The notes: a model not told the origin generated them from the sequence alone. Counted from the stretch's first letter, positions 36,874 to 48,651 are shown. The stretch is DNA of 64,000 nucleotides from Caballeronia fortuita (GCF_001544835.2 NZ_FCNX02000001.1:310001-374000); one strand, 5' to 3'. Translations and numbers: made by a program.

Positions 36874-36912
36874 CACGCGCGCGGCCGGAGCGCCTCCGGC
36901 GCGCGTGCTTTT
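36874..36912 (+). terminator. Terminator of queCED
   Basis: A long GC-rich hairpin, with the CGGCCGGAG and CTCCGGCGCGCGTG arms pairing across CGC (one small bulge), ends in CTTTTG. It follows the queD stop within a few bases. Confidence 0.75.
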
Positions 36913-37043
36913 GTCACGGTATGATCGTCCGATGAGTCGCCCGCCCTCCGAGGCGACGAGACACGGAGCGCACGCATGCCGGCACTTCTCCCGTTCTTCC
37001 AATGGCCGCGCGCCGTTGTCCTTCTTCGCGAAGGAGACGCGCG

Positions 37044-37826
37044 ATGAGCACCTTCACCAATCCCCTCAAGCAGCGCCTTTCGGAACCGGGCACGTTGTTC
37101 GGCCTGTGGCTGTCGCTCGGCAGCGCCGATGCCGCCGAAGCGCTCGCGCACGCGGGCTTCGACTGGCTGTGCATCGACATGGAGCACTCGCCGAACGATA
37201 GCGCCGACGTCGTCGCCCAGTTGCGCGCGATCGCCGCCGCGCATCTGCCGAGCGAGCCGATCGTGCGTGTGCCCGCCAACGAAGGCTGGCTCGTCAAGCG
37301 CGCGCTCGACGCGGGCGCGCGCACGTTGATGTTTCCGAACGTGCAATCGGCGGAGGAGGCGGCGCGCATCGTGCGGCTCACCCAATATCCGACCGAAGCG
37401 GCGCTGCACGGGTTGCGCGGCGTCGCGGGCGCGGTGCGCGCGGCGGCGTACGGCATGCGGCGCGACTACATGTCGAACGCGAATGCGCAGATCGCGACCA
37501 TCGTGCAGATCGAATCGGCGGCGGCGCTCGAAGCCGTCGACGAAATCGCCGCGACGCCGGGCGTCGATTGCCTGTTCATCGGACCGGCGGATCTGGCCGC
37601 GAGCCTCGGACATCTCGGCGATGGCAAACATCCGGACGTGCAGGCGGCGATCGCCAAGATCGTCGATGCGGCGAATCGCGCGGGCATCGCGAGCGGCATC
37701 TTCGCCCTCGATGCCGCAAGCGCGAAGCAATACGCGCAGGCGGGCATCAAGCTCGTCGCGATCGGCGCGGATGTGATGTGGCTGTTGAAGGCGACGCGTC
37801 AGGCGTTGCAGGAGGCGAGATCATGA
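37044..37826 (+). CDS. HpcH/HpaI family aldolase
   Basis: The protein has 260 residues from ATG 37044, with AAGGAGACG upstream. The class II pyruvate-aldolase pattern is seen in GLWLSLGSADAAE, DWLCIDMEHSPND, PANEGWLVKRALDAGARTLMFPNV, QIESAAALE and FIGPADLAASLG. These place the metal-binding Glu and Asp and the catalytic Arg. Members cleave 4-hydroxy-2-oxo acids (for example 2-keto-3-deoxyrhamnonate or 4-hydroxy-2-oxoheptanedioate) to pyruvate and an aldehyde. The substrate is not predictable here. The stop overlaps the Sel1 gene start (ATGA). Confidence 0.9.
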   Translation: MSTFTNPLKQRLSEPGTLFGLWLSLGSADAAEALAHAGFDWLCIDMEHSPNDSADVVAQLRAIAAAHLPSEPIVRVPANEGWLVKRALDAGARTLMFPNVQSAEEAARIVRLTQYPTEAALHGLRGVAGAVRAAAYGMRRDYMSNANAQIATIVQIESAAALEAVDEIAATPGVDCLFIGPADLAASLGHLGDGKHPDVQAAIAKIVDAANRAGIASGIFALDAASAKQYAQAGIKLVAIGADVMWLLKATRQALQEARS

Positions 37827-38491
37827 AACCGGTCGCCGCTGCGATCATCGCGCTGGCGCTCGCCGGGGCGGCCCGCGCCGACAATACGCCGAAGCCGACC
37901 GACATCGCGACGCAAAACGCCGTCGCCGACTACAACGCCGGCAATTTCACAGCGGCGCGCTCGGAGTTCCGGCGCGCGGCGCAGAAGGGCAGCCGCCTCG
38001 CCGAATTCAATTACGCGATGATGCTGCTCAACGGCGAAGGCGGCCCGGCGGACGTGCCGGAAGGCAAGAAATGGCTGCGCCGCGCCGCCGACGCCAACAT
38101 GACTCACGCGCAATACGTGTACGGCAAGATGTACGACGATGGAGAGTTCGTCGACAAAGACCCGGCAGAGGCGCATCGCTGGTTCCTGCGCGCGGCGAAT
38201 CAGGGCCACGTGCAGGCCGAGCTCGCGCTCGCCAACCAGTTCCTCGACGGACGCGGCACCGCGCGCGACAACACGCAGGCGTTCGCCTGGTACAAGAAGG
38301 CTGCGGAAGGCGGAGACATGACCGCGCAGTACGTCGCGGGATCGTTCTATGAGCGCGGCGGCGATGGCGTCGAACGCAATCTGAACGTCGCGCGTGCTTA
38401 TTACGCGGCGGCGGCCGCACAGGGCGATCCGGCGGCCAAGCTCAAGTATCTGCAGCTGAGCACCGAGCTGGAGCAGCAGAAGCCGCAGTGA
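37823..38491 (+). CDS. Exported Sel1-repeat protein
   Basis: The protein has 222 residues. It starts with a signal peptide ending AGAARADN. Four or five Sel1-like repeats follow, each of about 36 residues with the ALNYANMYxxG and A..WFLRAANQG type of pattern (KKWLRRAADAN, HRWFLRAANQGH, FAWYKKAAEGG). Sel1 repeats are helical scaffolds for protein binding in the periplasm. It is translationally coupled to the aldolase. The function is unknown. Confidence 0.85.
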   Translation: MKPVAAAIIALALAGAARADNTPKPTDIATQNAVADYNAGNFTAARSEFRRAAQKGSRLAEFNYAMMLLNGEGGPADVPEGKKWLRRAADANMTHAQYVYGKMYDDGEFVDKDPAEAHRWFLRAANQGHVQAELALANQFLDGRGTARDNTQAFAWYKKAAEGGDMTAQYVAGSFYERGGDGVERNLNVARAYYAAAAAQGDPAAKLKYLQLSTELEQQKPQ

Positions 38492-38542
38492 TGGCGGGCG
38501 TCGAATGAAAAAGCCACGGCTCCTTTATCGAAGAAAAGCGGG

Positions 38543-39703
38543 CTAGCTTTGCATCAAACGCTTCTGCCGCGCGACGCTCATGATGAGCCCGACCGCGACG
38601 CCGAGCGTCGTCAAGGCGGTGCCGCCGTAACTCATGAACGGCAGCGGCACGCCGACCACCGGCAGAATCCCGCTGACCATCCCGATATTGACGAACGCGT
38701 AAGTAAAGAATGCGAGCGTGAGCGATCCGGCCAATAATCGCCCGAAGAAGGTTGCGCCGTTCGCCGCGATGAACAGCCCGCGCGCGATCAGCGCCATATA
38801 GAGAAAGAGCAGCACGAGACCGCCCGCGAGCCCGAATTCCTCGGAGAACACGGCAAAGATGAAGTCCGTGTGTTTCTCGGGGATGAATTCGAGGTGCGCC
38901 TGCGTGCCCTTCAGCCAGCCCTTGCCGAGCGTGCCGCCCGAGCCGATCGCGATCACGGCCTGAATCGTGTGGAAGCCTTTGCCGAGCGGATCGGACGTCG
39001 GATCGAGCAGGGTGCAGATGCGGTGCTTCTGATAGTCGTGCATCATCGGCCAGACGACTTCGGGCTGGCAGATCTTGTCCTGGAACGTCGCGATGCCCGC
39101 CACCGCGATCACGGCCGCGACCAGCACCGGCACGATCAGCTTGAAACTCAGTCCGGCGAAATAGATGACGAACATGCCCGCTGCGAACACGAGAACGGCG
39201 GTGCCGAGGTCGGGTTGCTTCGCGATCAAGCCGACGGGCAGCATCAGAATGATCAGGCCGACGATGTAATCCCACCAGCGGATGTTGCTCTCGCGCTTCT
39301 GGTAGTACCAAGCGAGCATCAGCGGCATCGCGATCTTCATGATTTCCGAGGGCTGGATCACCACGCCGACATTGAGCCAGCGTTTCGCGCCCTTGCGCGT
39401 GAGGCCGAACGCGGCGACGGCGATCAGCAACGCGACGCCCACGGTATAGAGCGGCACCGCGAAGCGCATCAGCATTTGCGGCGGAATGTTGGCGAGCACC
39501 CACATCAGGCCGAAGGTCAGCATGATGTTGCGCAACTGGTCTTCGACACGCCCCGGCATGTCGAGACTCGCGCTATAGAGCGTCACGATTCCGACGCACA
39601 GCAGCAGGAACACGATCAGCGCGAGCGGCTTGTCGAAGCCCGCGAACATGCGCTTGGCGCGGTCCAGCAGCTCGCGCCTGTCTAGTTGCATGTGTATTTG
39701 CAT
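38543..39703 (-). CDS. rodA: Rod-shape peptidoglycan polymerase RodA (SEDS family)
   Basis: The protein has 386 residues from ATG 39703, with AAAGGAAAC upstream. It has about ten membrane helices and the SEDS signatures QPSEIMKIAMPLMLA, KQPDLGTAVLVF and PEKHTDFIFAVFSEEFG. RodA is the glycosyltransferase of the elongation machinery and pairs with PBP2. The start lies 10 bp after the mrdA stop, so the genes are cotranscribed. It is the last gene of the mreB-mreC-mreD-mrdA-rodA group. Confidence 0.97.
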   Translation of the reverse strand: MQIHMQLDRRELLDRAKRMFAGFDKPLALIVFLLLCVGIVTLYSASLDMPGRVEDQLRNIMLTFGLMWVLANIPPQMLMRFAVPLYTVGVALLIAVAAFGLTRKGAKRWLNVGVVIQPSEIMKIAMPLMLAWYYQKRESNIRWWDYIVGLIILMLPVGLIAKQPDLGTAVLVFAAGMFVIYFAGLSFKLIVPVLVAAVIAVAGIATFQDKICQPEVVWPMMHDYQKHRICTLLDPTSDPLGKGFHTIQAVIAIGSGGTLGKGWLKGTQAHLEFIPEKHTDFIFAVFSEEFGLAGGLVLLFLYMALIARGLFIAANGATFFGRLLAGSLTLAFFTYAFVNIGMVSGILPVVGVPLPFMSYGGTALTTLGVAVGLIMSVARQKRLMQS

Positions 39704-39713
39704 GGCGTTTCCT

Positions 39714-41987
39714 TTACTCGTCGATGCCGCCGGACGGCGCGACAACGCGCACACCGTCGTTTTCGTTGCCGCGCACCATCGTGGGCGTCGGCTCGGCGGG
39801 ACGTTTCTTCGGCTCGGGCGCGCGGCGGGGCGCGGACGCGGGCAGCGCCGCGGCAGGCGCCGCCGAGGCCGCGCGCGGCGTCTGCGCTTTCGGCGCGGAA
39901 GCGGCAAGCGCGGGCGCCGACGCCGCCTTCGCGACAGCGGGATTCGACGCCGCCTGCGGTGAAAACGCCGGCGACGAATTCGCGACCGACGCCGGCAGCG
40001 CGACGGACGCGGGCGATTGCGTGCCGCCGATCATTGGCAGGCCGGCATCGGTCGTCGCCGATGCCGCTGCCGCGACAGCCGCCGCTTCCGCGCCCGGCTT
40101 GAGACGATCGATCAGATAGTAGTCGAGCACCTTGCGCGCGATCGGACCGGCGGATTCCGCGCCCCAGCCGCCGTTTTCGACGATCAGCGCCAGCGCGATC
40201 TTCGGCTGTTCCGCCGGCGCGAACGCGATGAAGAGTGCGTGATCGCGCAAATGCTCCGCGAGCGCGTGGCCCTTGTAGTTCGCGCCCTGCAGCGAATACA
40301 CCTGCGCCGTGCCGGTCTTGCCGGCGGCCAGGTAAGGCGCGCCCGCGAACACTTTCGCCGCCGTGCCGTTGGTGACGACGCCTTCCATCGCGCGCTTGAT
40401 GAAATCCACGTCCTTCTGTTGCACGGCGATCTTGTCGCTCGGATCGCGCACGACGGCGCGCGTCGCCTTCGAGATCGGATTCTCGATATCGCGCACGAGG
40501 TGCGGCTTCATCACGACGCCATTGTTCGCGAGCGTCGCCGTGGCGTGCGCGAGTTGCAGGATCGTGAACGAGTTGTAGCCCTGCCCGATTCCCAGGCTGA
40601 TCGTCTCGCCCTCGTACCAGCGCTGCTGCTCGGGTTTGCGGTACGCCTTGCGCTTCCATTCCGTCGACGGAAGAATGCCCTTCGCCTCGCCCGCGATATC
40701 GATGCCGGTAATCTGGCCGAAACCCCACGGCTTCATGAAACCGGCCATCGCGTTCACGCCGAGATCGCGCGCGAGCATGTAGAAGTATGTGTCGTTCGAC
40801 ACGACGATCGCGCGGTTCATGTCGACCCAGCCCTGACCCGAGCGCACGTCGTTGCGGAACGTGTGGCCGCCGAACGTGAAGTAGCCGGGATCCTGAAAGC
40901 CCCAGCCCGGCGTGCGCTTGTGCAGCGTCAGCGCGGCGAGCGCCATGAACGGCTTGTAGGTCGAGCCCGGCGGATACGTGCCGTGCAGCGGACGGTTCAA
41001 GAGCGGGTGATCCGGCGAATTGTTGAGCGCGTCCCACGTTTGCTGGTCGATGCCGTCGACGAACGAATTCGGATCGAAACTCGGCGCGGAGACGAACGCG
41101 AGCACGTCGCCCGTCGATGGTTCGATCGCGACGAGCGCGCCGCGCTTGCCCGCGAACGCCTGCTCGGCTACCTGCTGCAGCCCGATGTCCAGCGACAACT
41201 GAAGATTGTTGCCCGGCGTCGCCTGCGTGCGCGACATCGTGCGAACCGGACGGCCGCCCGCTGTCACTTCCACTTCCTCGAAACCGGTCAAGCCGTGCAG
41301 TTCGGTTTCGTAGCTCTGCTCGACACCGATCTTGCCGACGTAATCCGTGCCCTTGTAGTTGTTGGCGTCGAGGCGTGGATCGTAGTGATCGGAGCTTTCG
41401 TCGTTGGCGTCGCTTGCGTCGTCGATGCGCTCCTGATCGCGCTGCGAGATACGCCCGATATAACCGATGACGTGCGCGGCGGTCGTACCGAGCGGATATT
41501 GGCGGAACAGCCGCGCACGCACTTCGACGCCCGGAAAGCGGAAACGCTGCGCGGTGAATTTCGCGACTTCCTCGTCGGTGAGACGCGTGCGGATCGGCAG
41601 ACTTTCGAAATTCTTCGAGTCTTCGAGCAGCTTCTTGAAACGGCGGCGGTCGCGGGCGTCGATCGGAATGACTTGCGACAGTTCGTCAATGGTTTCGTCG
41701 AGTGTGCCATTGATCTTCGAGCGCGTGATTTCGAGCGTGTAGGCGGAGTAGTTCTTCGCCAGCACGATGCCATTGCGATCGGTGATGATGCCGCGATTCG
41801 GCACGATCGGCGCAACCGAAATGCGGTTTTCGTTGGCCTGCAATGAGTATTTGCTGAAATGCCAGACCTGCAAATACAGAAAGCGCAGTCCGATCAGCCC
41901 GAAGCAGACGAACACGAACAGTCCCGCCGCCGCGACGCGCAGGCGGAACTTCGACAACTGTTGCTCGGTGTTCTTTATTTCGGTCAT
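39714..41987 (-). CDS. mrdA: Penicillin-binding protein 2 (transpeptidase)
   Basis: The protein has 757 residues. It has one N-terminal transmembrane helix and a dimerisation (pedestal) domain with the NENRISVAPI and DRNGIVLAKN motifs. The transpeptidase domain has the active-site Ser in PPGSTYKPF and the KTGTAQV triad element. The C-terminal 130 residues form an Ala/Pro-rich tail, longer than in E. coli PBP2 and typical of Burkholderiaceae. It crosslinks peptidoglycan during side-wall growth. It is between mreD and rodA. Confidence 0.97.
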   Translation of the reverse strand: MTEIKNTEQQLSKFRLRVAAAGLFVFVCFGLIGLRFLYLQVWHFSKYSLQANENRISVAPIVPNRGIITDRNGIVLAKNYSAYTLEITRSKINGTLDETIDELSQVIPIDARDRRRFKKLLEDSKNFESLPIRTRLTDEEVAKFTAQRFRFPGVEVRARLFRQYPLGTTAAHVIGYIGRISQRDQERIDDASDANDESSDHYDPRLDANNYKGTDYVGKIGVEQSYETELHGLTGFEEVEVTAGGRPVRTMSRTQATPGNNLQLSLDIGLQQVAEQAFAGKRGALVAIEPSTGDVLAFVSAPSFDPNSFVDGIDQQTWDALNNSPDHPLLNRPLHGTYPPGSTYKPFMALAALTLHKRTPGWGFQDPGYFTFGGHTFRNDVRSGQGWVDMNRAIVVSNDTYFYMLARDLGVNAMAGFMKPWGFGQITGIDIAGEAKGILPSTEWKRKAYRKPEQQRWYEGETISLGIGQGYNSFTILQLAHATATLANNGVVMKPHLVRDIENPISKATRAVVRDPSDKIAVQQKDVDFIKRAMEGVVTNGTAAKVFAGAPYLAAGKTGTAQVYSLQGANYKGHALAEHLRDHALFIAFAPAEQPKIALALIVENGGWGAESAGPIARKVLDYYLIDRLKPGAEAAAVAAAASATTDAGLPMIGGTQSPASVALPASVANSSPAFSPQAASNPAVAKAASAPALAASAPKAQTPRAASAAPAAALPASAPRRAPEPKKRPAEPTPTMVRGNENDGVRVVAPSGGIDE

Positions 41988-42077
41988 GCAGCTTTCGCGG
42001 TTTGCTCGCGATTCAAGTGTAGTTCGCGCGCGGCGGTTTATCCGGTCGCCCGGCGCCGCGCGTCAGGACTCGGGACG

Positions 42078-42590
42078 TCAGATCGGGCGCGTGTCGTCCG
42101 GGTCGGCGGCGCGGCGTTGCGGCATCAGCAGCAGAAAGCTCGCGATCGGCCAGAGCAGCGCTTCGACGAATCCGTTGACCAGATAACTCCAGCCGGGGAA
42201 TGCCGCGCCCGTCATCAGCCGGATGATGAACGGCACGAGATGCGCGCCCACGAGCAGCGGCGCGACGACGAACATCTGCACGGGCAGCGCCATCCACAGC
42301 ACGCGGCGGTGAATGGTGATCGCGCCGTACGAAAGAAGCGTGTAAGCCAGCGCGTGCTCGCCGAGCAGGTTGGCGTTGTGCACGTCCATCAGGATGCCGA
42401 GGATGAACGCGATGCCCATACCGACCTTGCGCGGCTGATGCACGTTCCAGAACAGCAGCACGAGCGCGACGAAATCCGGCACGCCGACGAGCCGTCCCCA
42501 CGGCATCAGGTTCAGCAGAAACGCAGCGGCCAGACTGAACGTGATGAAGTACGGGTTGACCGGTTGCAGGATGTATTGCGGACGATTCAT
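42078..42590 (-). CDS. mreD: Rod shape-determining protein MreD
   Basis: The protein has 170 residues with about five membrane helices; it begins MNRPQYILQPVNPYFI. The MGIAFILGILMDVHNANLLGEHAL segment is typical of MreD. It overlaps mreC by 4 bases (ATGA). MreD anchors the MreC/PBP2/RodA complex in the inner membrane. Confidence 0.95.
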   Translation of the reverse strand: MNRPQYILQPVNPYFITFSLAAAFLLNLMPWGRLVGVPDFVALVLLFWNVHQPRKVGMGIAFILGILMDVHNANLLGEHALAYTLLSYGAITIHRRVLWMALPVQMFVVAPLLVGAHLVPFIIRLMTGAAFPGWSYLVNGFVEALLWPIASFLLLMPQRRAADPDDTRPI

Positions 42591-43708
42591 CGCGCGGCTC
42601 CCGATGATGCTGGCTTGGGCGCATGCGCCTTCTTCGACGGCTTCGCCGCGCCCGATGCCGCTTTCGGCGCGGCCGCTTTCTCGGAGGGTTTCTCTTCCGG
42701 TTTCGCTGACGCGGCCGGTGCTGCCGCTGCCGGCGCGGAACCCGGCGCCGGAGCCGATGCGCCGCTCGCGCCCGCTGCGGCCGCCGCCTTCGGCGCGGCC
42801 TTCTTCTTGCCCTTGTTTTCCTTCGCTTCCTTGGCGGCCGCGGCCGCTTCGACTTCGATCGGATTCGGCGGCACGTTGACGTTATAGTGCAGCACGAGCA
42901 ACTGTCGGGTGCCGCGCACCGCCGCGACCGGCAGACAGACGACGCGCGCGAATGCCGTGTCCGCCTGCTTGTCGACGCGCAGCACCTTCGCGACCGGCAA
43001 ACCCGGCGGATAAATGCCGTCGAGGCCGCTCGTCACGAGTTCGTCGCCTGCTTGCACGTCGGCGCTGATGGGCACGAAGCGCAGATCGAGCGTGTCGCCC
43101 TTTGGCGTGCCGTAGATCACGCTGCGCAAGCCGGTGCGCGCGATCTGCACGGGCACCGCCTGGTCTTTATCCGTAAGCAGCGTGACTTCGGACTGCAGCG
43201 GGAACACGCGCGTCACCTGCCCGATCACGCCGTCTTCGGTGACGACCGGCGCGCCTTCCTGGATGCTTTGCTGCGAACCCTTGCCGATGACGACTTTCTG
43301 CGTGAACGGATCGCGCGTGTCGTACTGGATTTCGGCGGGCGTTTCGGCGGTCGTCGCGCGCGATTGCAGATTGAGCAGCGCGCGCAAATGCGCGTTCTCG
43401 ATGGCGAGTTGCGCCGCATCGCCGGCTTTGACGGAGAGTTCGAGATTCTTGTCGGCGAGCTTCGCGTTTTCGCTGCGCAAGGTTGCGCTCGTTACGGCGA
43501 GATCCGCCGCGCCCATGAAGATGTCGCGCGGCACGAGCGCCGCGCGCTGCAACGGATAGAGCCCCGCGCCCAGCATTCCGCGAACGATTTCGAGCGTGCT
43601 GTAGCGAGCGTCCGAAACCAGCAACGCGATGGCGAGCACCACGAAGAAGATCAGACGCGCGAGCGCGGAAGGGCCTTGCTTGAAAAGGGGCGGCGGACTG
43701 TATTCCAT
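42587..43708 (-). CDS. mreC: Rod shape-determining protein MreC
   Basis: The protein has 373 residues. It has one membrane helix near the start, a coiled-coil segment (SENAKLADKNLELSVKAGDAAQLAIENAH) and the periplasmic beta-barrel domains with GVIGQVTRVFPLQSEVTLLTD and ELVTSGLDGIYPPGLPVAKV. The last 100 residues are Ala/Lys/Pro-rich low-complexity sequence. MreC scaffolds PBP2 and RodA. Hairpins stand between mreB and mreC. Confidence 0.95.
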   Translation of the reverse strand: MEYSPPPLFKQGPSALARLIFFVVLAIALLVSDARYSTLEIVRGMLGAGLYPLQRAALVPRDIFMGAADLAVTSATLRSENAKLADKNLELSVKAGDAAQLAIENAHLRALLNLQSRATTAETPAEIQYDTRDPFTQKVVIGKGSQQSIQEGAPVVTEDGVIGQVTRVFPLQSEVTLLTDKDQAVPVQIARTGLRSVIYGTPKGDTLDLRFVPISADVQAGDELVTSGLDGIYPPGLPVAKVLRVDKQADTAFARVVCLPVAAVRGTRQLLVLHYNVNVPPNPIEVEAAAAAKEAKENKGKKKAAPKAAAAAGASGASAPAPGSAPAAAAPAASAKPEEKPSEKAAAPKAASGAAKPSKKAHAPKPASSGAAR

Positions 43709-43745
43709 GGTCGGCGCCGAGGGCGTGAACGGATGGATCGATGCT

Positions 43746-43817
43746 GCAGGTTGCTTCGCCGGGGGCGAAACCTGCCCTACGCTGTTCCAACAACGGCCCG
43801 GACGATTGCCGGGCCGT
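43746..43817 (-). promoter_or_regulatory. Two hairpins between mreB and mreC
   Basis: One hairpin nests GCAGGT/ACCTGC around TTCGCC/GGCGAA (43746-43775). The other pairs ACGGCCCGG (43793-43801) with CCGGGCCGT (43809-43817). Neither has a T run on the minus strand, so they look like mRNA stabilisers or partial terminators that set MreB above the downstream genes. Confidence 0.5.
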
Positions 43818-43907
43818 GCGCGCGTCGCGTTACGCGGATGCTTTTAGCTGCCGTGCCGAAGACCGTTTCGCTCATGGAAAACCGAGCGAAGGACTTCGAC
43901 AGGAAGA

Positions 43908-44951
<1,044 letters not shown>

Positions 44952-45326
44952 TCAAAAATCCTGTCTCGCTGGGTGGCCGTTCGTCGCGAGGAGCGCCGGG
45001 GACGGCAGCGGAAAAAATAACGGTTTGCGGTGGCGGCGAACGCTCGCCGCGAAGTGCAAATCCGGGAAGAAATCTACCGCAGAATGGAACGCCGCACGCA
45101 AACGTTTCTCGCAATTGACTGATTCAGGGAGAAAGCCGCCGAGAAGCCGTTCCGGAGGTGAGTCGAACGTGTAATGATACCTTATAATTTGTGGGTATCT
45201 ATAGGAAAAGGATGGCACTTTTTGCCATCGCCAGACCTGTTTCCGAGGGCTCCTTGCAAGATCGTAACTCGCTGTCACAGCGCGGTTTTCGAGATCGAGG
45301 CTGTCCACGCTTTCTCCGGTGATTCC
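44952..45326. other. Divergent promoter region of mreB and gatCAB
   Basis: This 375-bp stretch has no gene. Around 45170-45205 it is AT-rich and has a perfect TATAAT (45183-45188, plus strand) suited to gatC, though no good -35 box stands 17 bp upstream. The minus strand has A/T-rich candidates for mreB. Confidence 0.4.
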
Positions 45327-45626
45327 ATGTCTTTGACCCTGACCGACGTAAAACGCATCGCGCACCTCGCGCGGCTCGAATTGCCCGACCACGAAGCCGA
45401 GCCCACGCTCGCGCGGCTCAACGATTTTTTCGGCCTCGTCGAGCAGATGCAGGCCGTCGACACGACCGGCATCGAACCACTCGCCCACCCGATCGAACAG
45501 ATCGAGGAAGTCGCGCTGCGTCTGCGTGACGACGCTGTCTCAGAGCGTGTCGAACGCGAAGAGTTCCAGCGTTGCGCGCCCGCCGTGCAGGACGGGCTCT
45601 ATCTCGTGCCGAAAGTCATCGAGTAA
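45327..45626 (+). CDS. gatC: Asp-tRNA(Asn)/Glu-tRNA(Gln) amidotransferase subunit C
   Basis: The protein has 99 residues from ATG 45327. It carries the [12 protein letters not shown] start and the RDDAVSE motif common to GatC, which wraps around GatA and GatB and stabilises them. It begins the gatC-gatA-gatB operon, needed because many betaproteobacteria lack a full set of direct Asn- or Gln-tRNA charging enzymes. Confidence 0.95.
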   Translation: MSLTLTDVKRIAHLARLELPDHEAEPTLARLNDFFGLVEQMQAVDTTGIEPLAHPIEQIEEVALRLRDDAVSERVEREEFQRCAPAVQDGLYLVPKVIE

Positions 45627-45682
45627 GTCTCGAATATTCAGTGTCAGCGCGTGATTCCGACCGCGCTCATCAGGGAACTGCA

Positions 45683-47179
45683 ATGCATCAGAAAAGCTTG
45701 ACCGAACTGCGCGCGGCGCTCGATTCGAAGGAAGTCTCCGCGGTGGAACTTGCGCAGTCGTATCTGCAACGTATCGAGGCCGCGAAGGAACTGAACGCGT
45801 TCATCGGCGTCGATTCCACGCTCACGCTCGAACAGGCGAAAGCCGCCGACGCCCTCATCGGACAAGGCCGCGCGGGCGCGCTCACCGGCCTGCCGATCGC
45901 GCACAAGGACGTGTTCGTCACGCGCGGCTGGGCGTCCACCGCCGGCTCGCACATGCTCGAAAACTACGCGAGCCCGTTCGATGCGACCGTCGTCGATCGC
46001 TTGAAACAGGCCGGCATGGTCACGCTCGGCAAGACCAACATGGACGAGTTCGCAATGGGCTCGTCCAACGAGAATTCGTACTTCGGCGCGGTGAAGAATC
46101 CGTGGGATGCGAAGGCGGTTCCGGGCGGCTCATCGGGCGGATCGGCGGCTGCCGTGGCCGCGCGTCTCGCGCCCGCCGCGACCGGCACCGACACCGGCGG
46201 CTCGATCCGCCAGCCTGCGTCGTTCACGGGCATCACCGGCATCAAGCCGACTTACGGCCGCGTGTCGCGGTACGGGATGATCGCGTTCGCGTCGTCGCTG
46301 GATCAGGGCGGCCCGATGGCGCAGACCGCGCACGACTGCGCGCTGCTGCTCAACGCGATGTCCGGCTTCGACGAGCGCGACTCCACGAGCCTGCAACGCG
46401 AGAACGAAGACTACACGCGCTATCTCGGCAAGTCCTTCAATGGCTCCGATGACGCTTCCAAGCCGCTGAAAGGTCTGCGCATCGGCATGCCGAAAGAGTA
46501 TTTCGGCGCGGGTCTCGCCGACGACGTGCGCGCGGCCATCGACGCCGCGTTGAAGCAGTACGAAGCGCTCGGTGCGAAGCTTGTCGAAGTCACGCTGCCG
46601 AAGACCGAGTTGTCGATTCCCGTGTATTACGTCATCGCGCCGGCGGAGGCATCGTCGAATCTGTCGCGCTTCGACGGCGTGCGTTACGGGCATCGCGCGG
46701 CCGAATACCGCGACCTGCTCGACATGTACAAGAAGTCGCGCGCCGAAGGCTTCGGCCCGGAAGTGAAGCGGCGGATTCTCGTCGGCACGTACGTGTTGTC
46801 GCACGGTTACTACGACGCGTATTACCTTCAGGCGCAGAAGATTCGCCGCATCATCGCGCGCGATTTCCAGGAAGCGTTCAAGCAGTGCGACGTCATCATG
46901 GGGCCGGTCGCGCCGTCGGTCGCGTGGAATCTCGGCGAGAAGGCCGACGATCCCGTGCAGATGTATCTCGCCGACATCTACACGCTGTCCGTGAGTCTTG
47001 CGGGCCTGCCCGGCATGAGCGTGCCGTGCGGTTTCGGCGCGGGCGCGAACGCGAATCGGCCGGTCGGTCTGCAGATCATCGGCAACTATTTCAACGAAGC
47101 CCGGATGCTCCAGGTCGCCGACGCGTTTCAGCGCGCGACCGACTGGCACCGCAAGGCACCATCGGCATCGGGAGTGTGA
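45683..47179 (+). CDS. gatA: Asp-tRNA(Asn)/Glu-tRNA(Gln) amidotransferase subunit A
   Basis: The protein has 498 residues from ATG 45683. It belongs to the amidase-signature family, with the catalytic Lys in IAHKDVF, the cis-Ser in [13 protein letters not shown] and the nucleophile Ser in [13 protein letters not shown]. GatA releases ammonia from glutamine for transfer to the tRNA by GatB. It lies 56 bp after gatC and 2 bp before gatB. Confidence 0.97.
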   Translation: MHQKSLTELRAALDSKEVSAVELAQSYLQRIEAAKELNAFIGVDSTLTLEQAKAADALIGQGRAGALTGLPIAHKDVFVTRGWASTAGSHMLENYASPFDATVVDRLKQAGMVTLGKTNMDEFAMGSSNENSYFGAVKNPWDAKAVPGGSSGGSAAAVAARLAPAATGTDTGGSIRQPASFTGITGIKPTYGRVSRYGMIAFASSLDQGGPMAQTAHDCALLLNAMSGFDERDSTSLQRENEDYTRYLGKSFNGSDDASKPLKGLRIGMPKEYFGAGLADDVRAAIDAALKQYEALGAKLVEVTLPKTELSIPVYYVIAPAEASSNLSRFDGVRYGHRAAEYRDLLDMYKKSRAEGFGPEVKRRILVGTYVLSHGYYDAYYLQAQKIRRIIARDFQEAFKQCDVIMGPVAPSVAWNLGEKADDPVQMYLADIYTLSVSLAGLPGMSVPCGFGAGANANRPVGLQIIGNYFNEARMLQVADAFQRATDWHRKAPSASGV

Positions 47180-47181
47180 AC

Positions 47182-48651
47182 ATGCAGTGGGAAGTCGTCA
47201 TCGGACTGGAAACGCACACGCAGCTTTCCACCGTCTCCAAGATTTTCTCGGGCGCGCCCACGCAGTTCGGTGCAAGCCCGAACTCGCAGGCGAGCCCCGT
47301 CGATCTCGCGTTGCCCGGCGTGTTGCCCGTGATGAACCGCGGCGCCGTCGAGCGCGCCATTCGCTTCGGCTTGTCTATCGGCGCGCATATCGCGCCGCGC
47401 AGCATCTTCGCGCGCAAGAACTACTTTTATCCGGATCTTCCAAAGGGCTATCAGATCAGCCAGTACGAGATTCCGGTCGTGCAGGGCGGCACCATCACGA
47501 TTCAGATTCCGGCCAACGAGAAGGCGGGCAAGGAAGCCTACGAGAAGACCATCAACCTGACGCGCGCGCATCTGGAAGAAGACGCCGGCAAGTCGTTGCA
47601 TGAAGACTTTGCGGGCATGACGGGCATCGACCTGAACCGCGCGGGCACGCCGCTGCTCGAAATCGTCACGGAGCCGGAAATGCGCAGCGCGGCGGAAGCG
47701 GTCGCGTATGCAAAGGCGCTGCATGGCCTCGTCGTGTGGCTCGGCATCTGCGACGGCAACATGCAGGAAGGCTCGTTCCGTTGCGACGCGAACGTGTCGG
47801 TGCGTCCGGTCGGCCAGGAGGAATTCGGCACGCGCGCCGAGATCAAGAACCTGAACTCGTTCCGCTTCCTCGAAGAGGCCATTCAGTACGAAGTGCGCCG
47901 TCAAATCGAGTTGATCGAAGACGGCGGCACGGTGGTTCAGGAAACGCGTCTTTATGACCCGGACAAGCGCGAAACGCGCTCGATGCGCAGCAAGGAAGAC
48001 GCGCACGATTACCGCTATTTCCCGGATCCGGATTTGATGCCGCTCGTGATCGACGCAGCGTGGATCGATCGCGTGAAGGGCGAAATGCCCGCGCTGCCGG
48101 CGGACATGCAGAAGCGTTTCGTCGATACCTACGGCCTCACGCCGTATGACGCGGGCGTGCTGACGTCGTCGAAGGCGATGGCGTCGTACTTCGAAGCGCT
48201 GGTGCAGAAAGCGGGCGCGGCGCAAGCGAAGATTGCCGCGAACTGGATCATGGGCGACGTCTCCGCGCAACTGAATCGCGAATCGCTCGATATCGAGGAT
48301 TCTCCGGTATCGGCCGCGCAGCTCGCGCTCATCATTCAGCGCATCGCCGACGGCACCATCTCCAACAAGATCGCGAAGGACATCTTCCAGACGATCTGGG
48401 AAGAGAAGGCAACGGACGATGCCGCCGCGGACCGCATCATCGACGCCAAGGGTTTGAAGCAGATTTCCGACACCGGCGCGCTCGAAGCGATCATCGACGA
48501 GGTGCTCGCCGCGAACCAGAAATCGGTCGACGAATTCCGCGCGGGCAAGGAGAAGGCGTTCAACGCGCTGATCGGCCAGGCCATGAAAGCGACCAAGGGC
48601 AAGGCGAATCCGCAACAGGTAAACGAGCTCTTGAAGAAGAAGCTCGGCTGA
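47182..48651 (+). CDS. gatB: Asp-tRNA(Asn)/Glu-tRNA(Gln) amidotransferase subunit B
   Basis: The protein has 489 residues from ATG 47182. The cradle domain carries [20 protein letters not shown] and [11 protein letters not shown]; the C-terminal YqeY-like tail binds tRNA. GatB phosphorylates and amidates mischarged Glu-tRNA(Gln) or Asp-tRNA(Asn). A terminator follows at 48675. Confidence 0.97.
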   Translation: MQWEVVIGLETHTQLSTVSKIFSGAPTQFGASPNSQASPVDLALPGVLPVMNRGAVERAIRFGLSIGAHIAPRSIFARKNYFYPDLPKGYQISQYEIPVVQGGTITIQIPANEKAGKEAYEKTINLTRAHLEEDAGKSLHEDFAGMTGIDLNRAGTPLLEIVTEPEMRSAAEAVAYAKALHGLVVWLGICDGNMQEGSFRCDANVSVRPVGQEEFGTRAEIKNLNSFRFLEEAIQYEVRRQIELIEDGGTVVQETRLYDPDKRETRSMRSKEDAHDYRYFPDPDLMPLVIDAAWIDRVKGEMPALPADMQKRFVDTYGLTPYDAGVLTSSKAMASYFEALVQKAGAAQAKIAANWIMGDVSAQLNRESLDIEDSPVSAAQLALIIQRIADGTISNKIAKDIFQTIWEEKATDDAAADRIIDAKGLKQISDTGALEAIIDEVLAANQKSVDEFRAGKEKAFNALIGQAMKATKGKANPQQVNELLKKKLG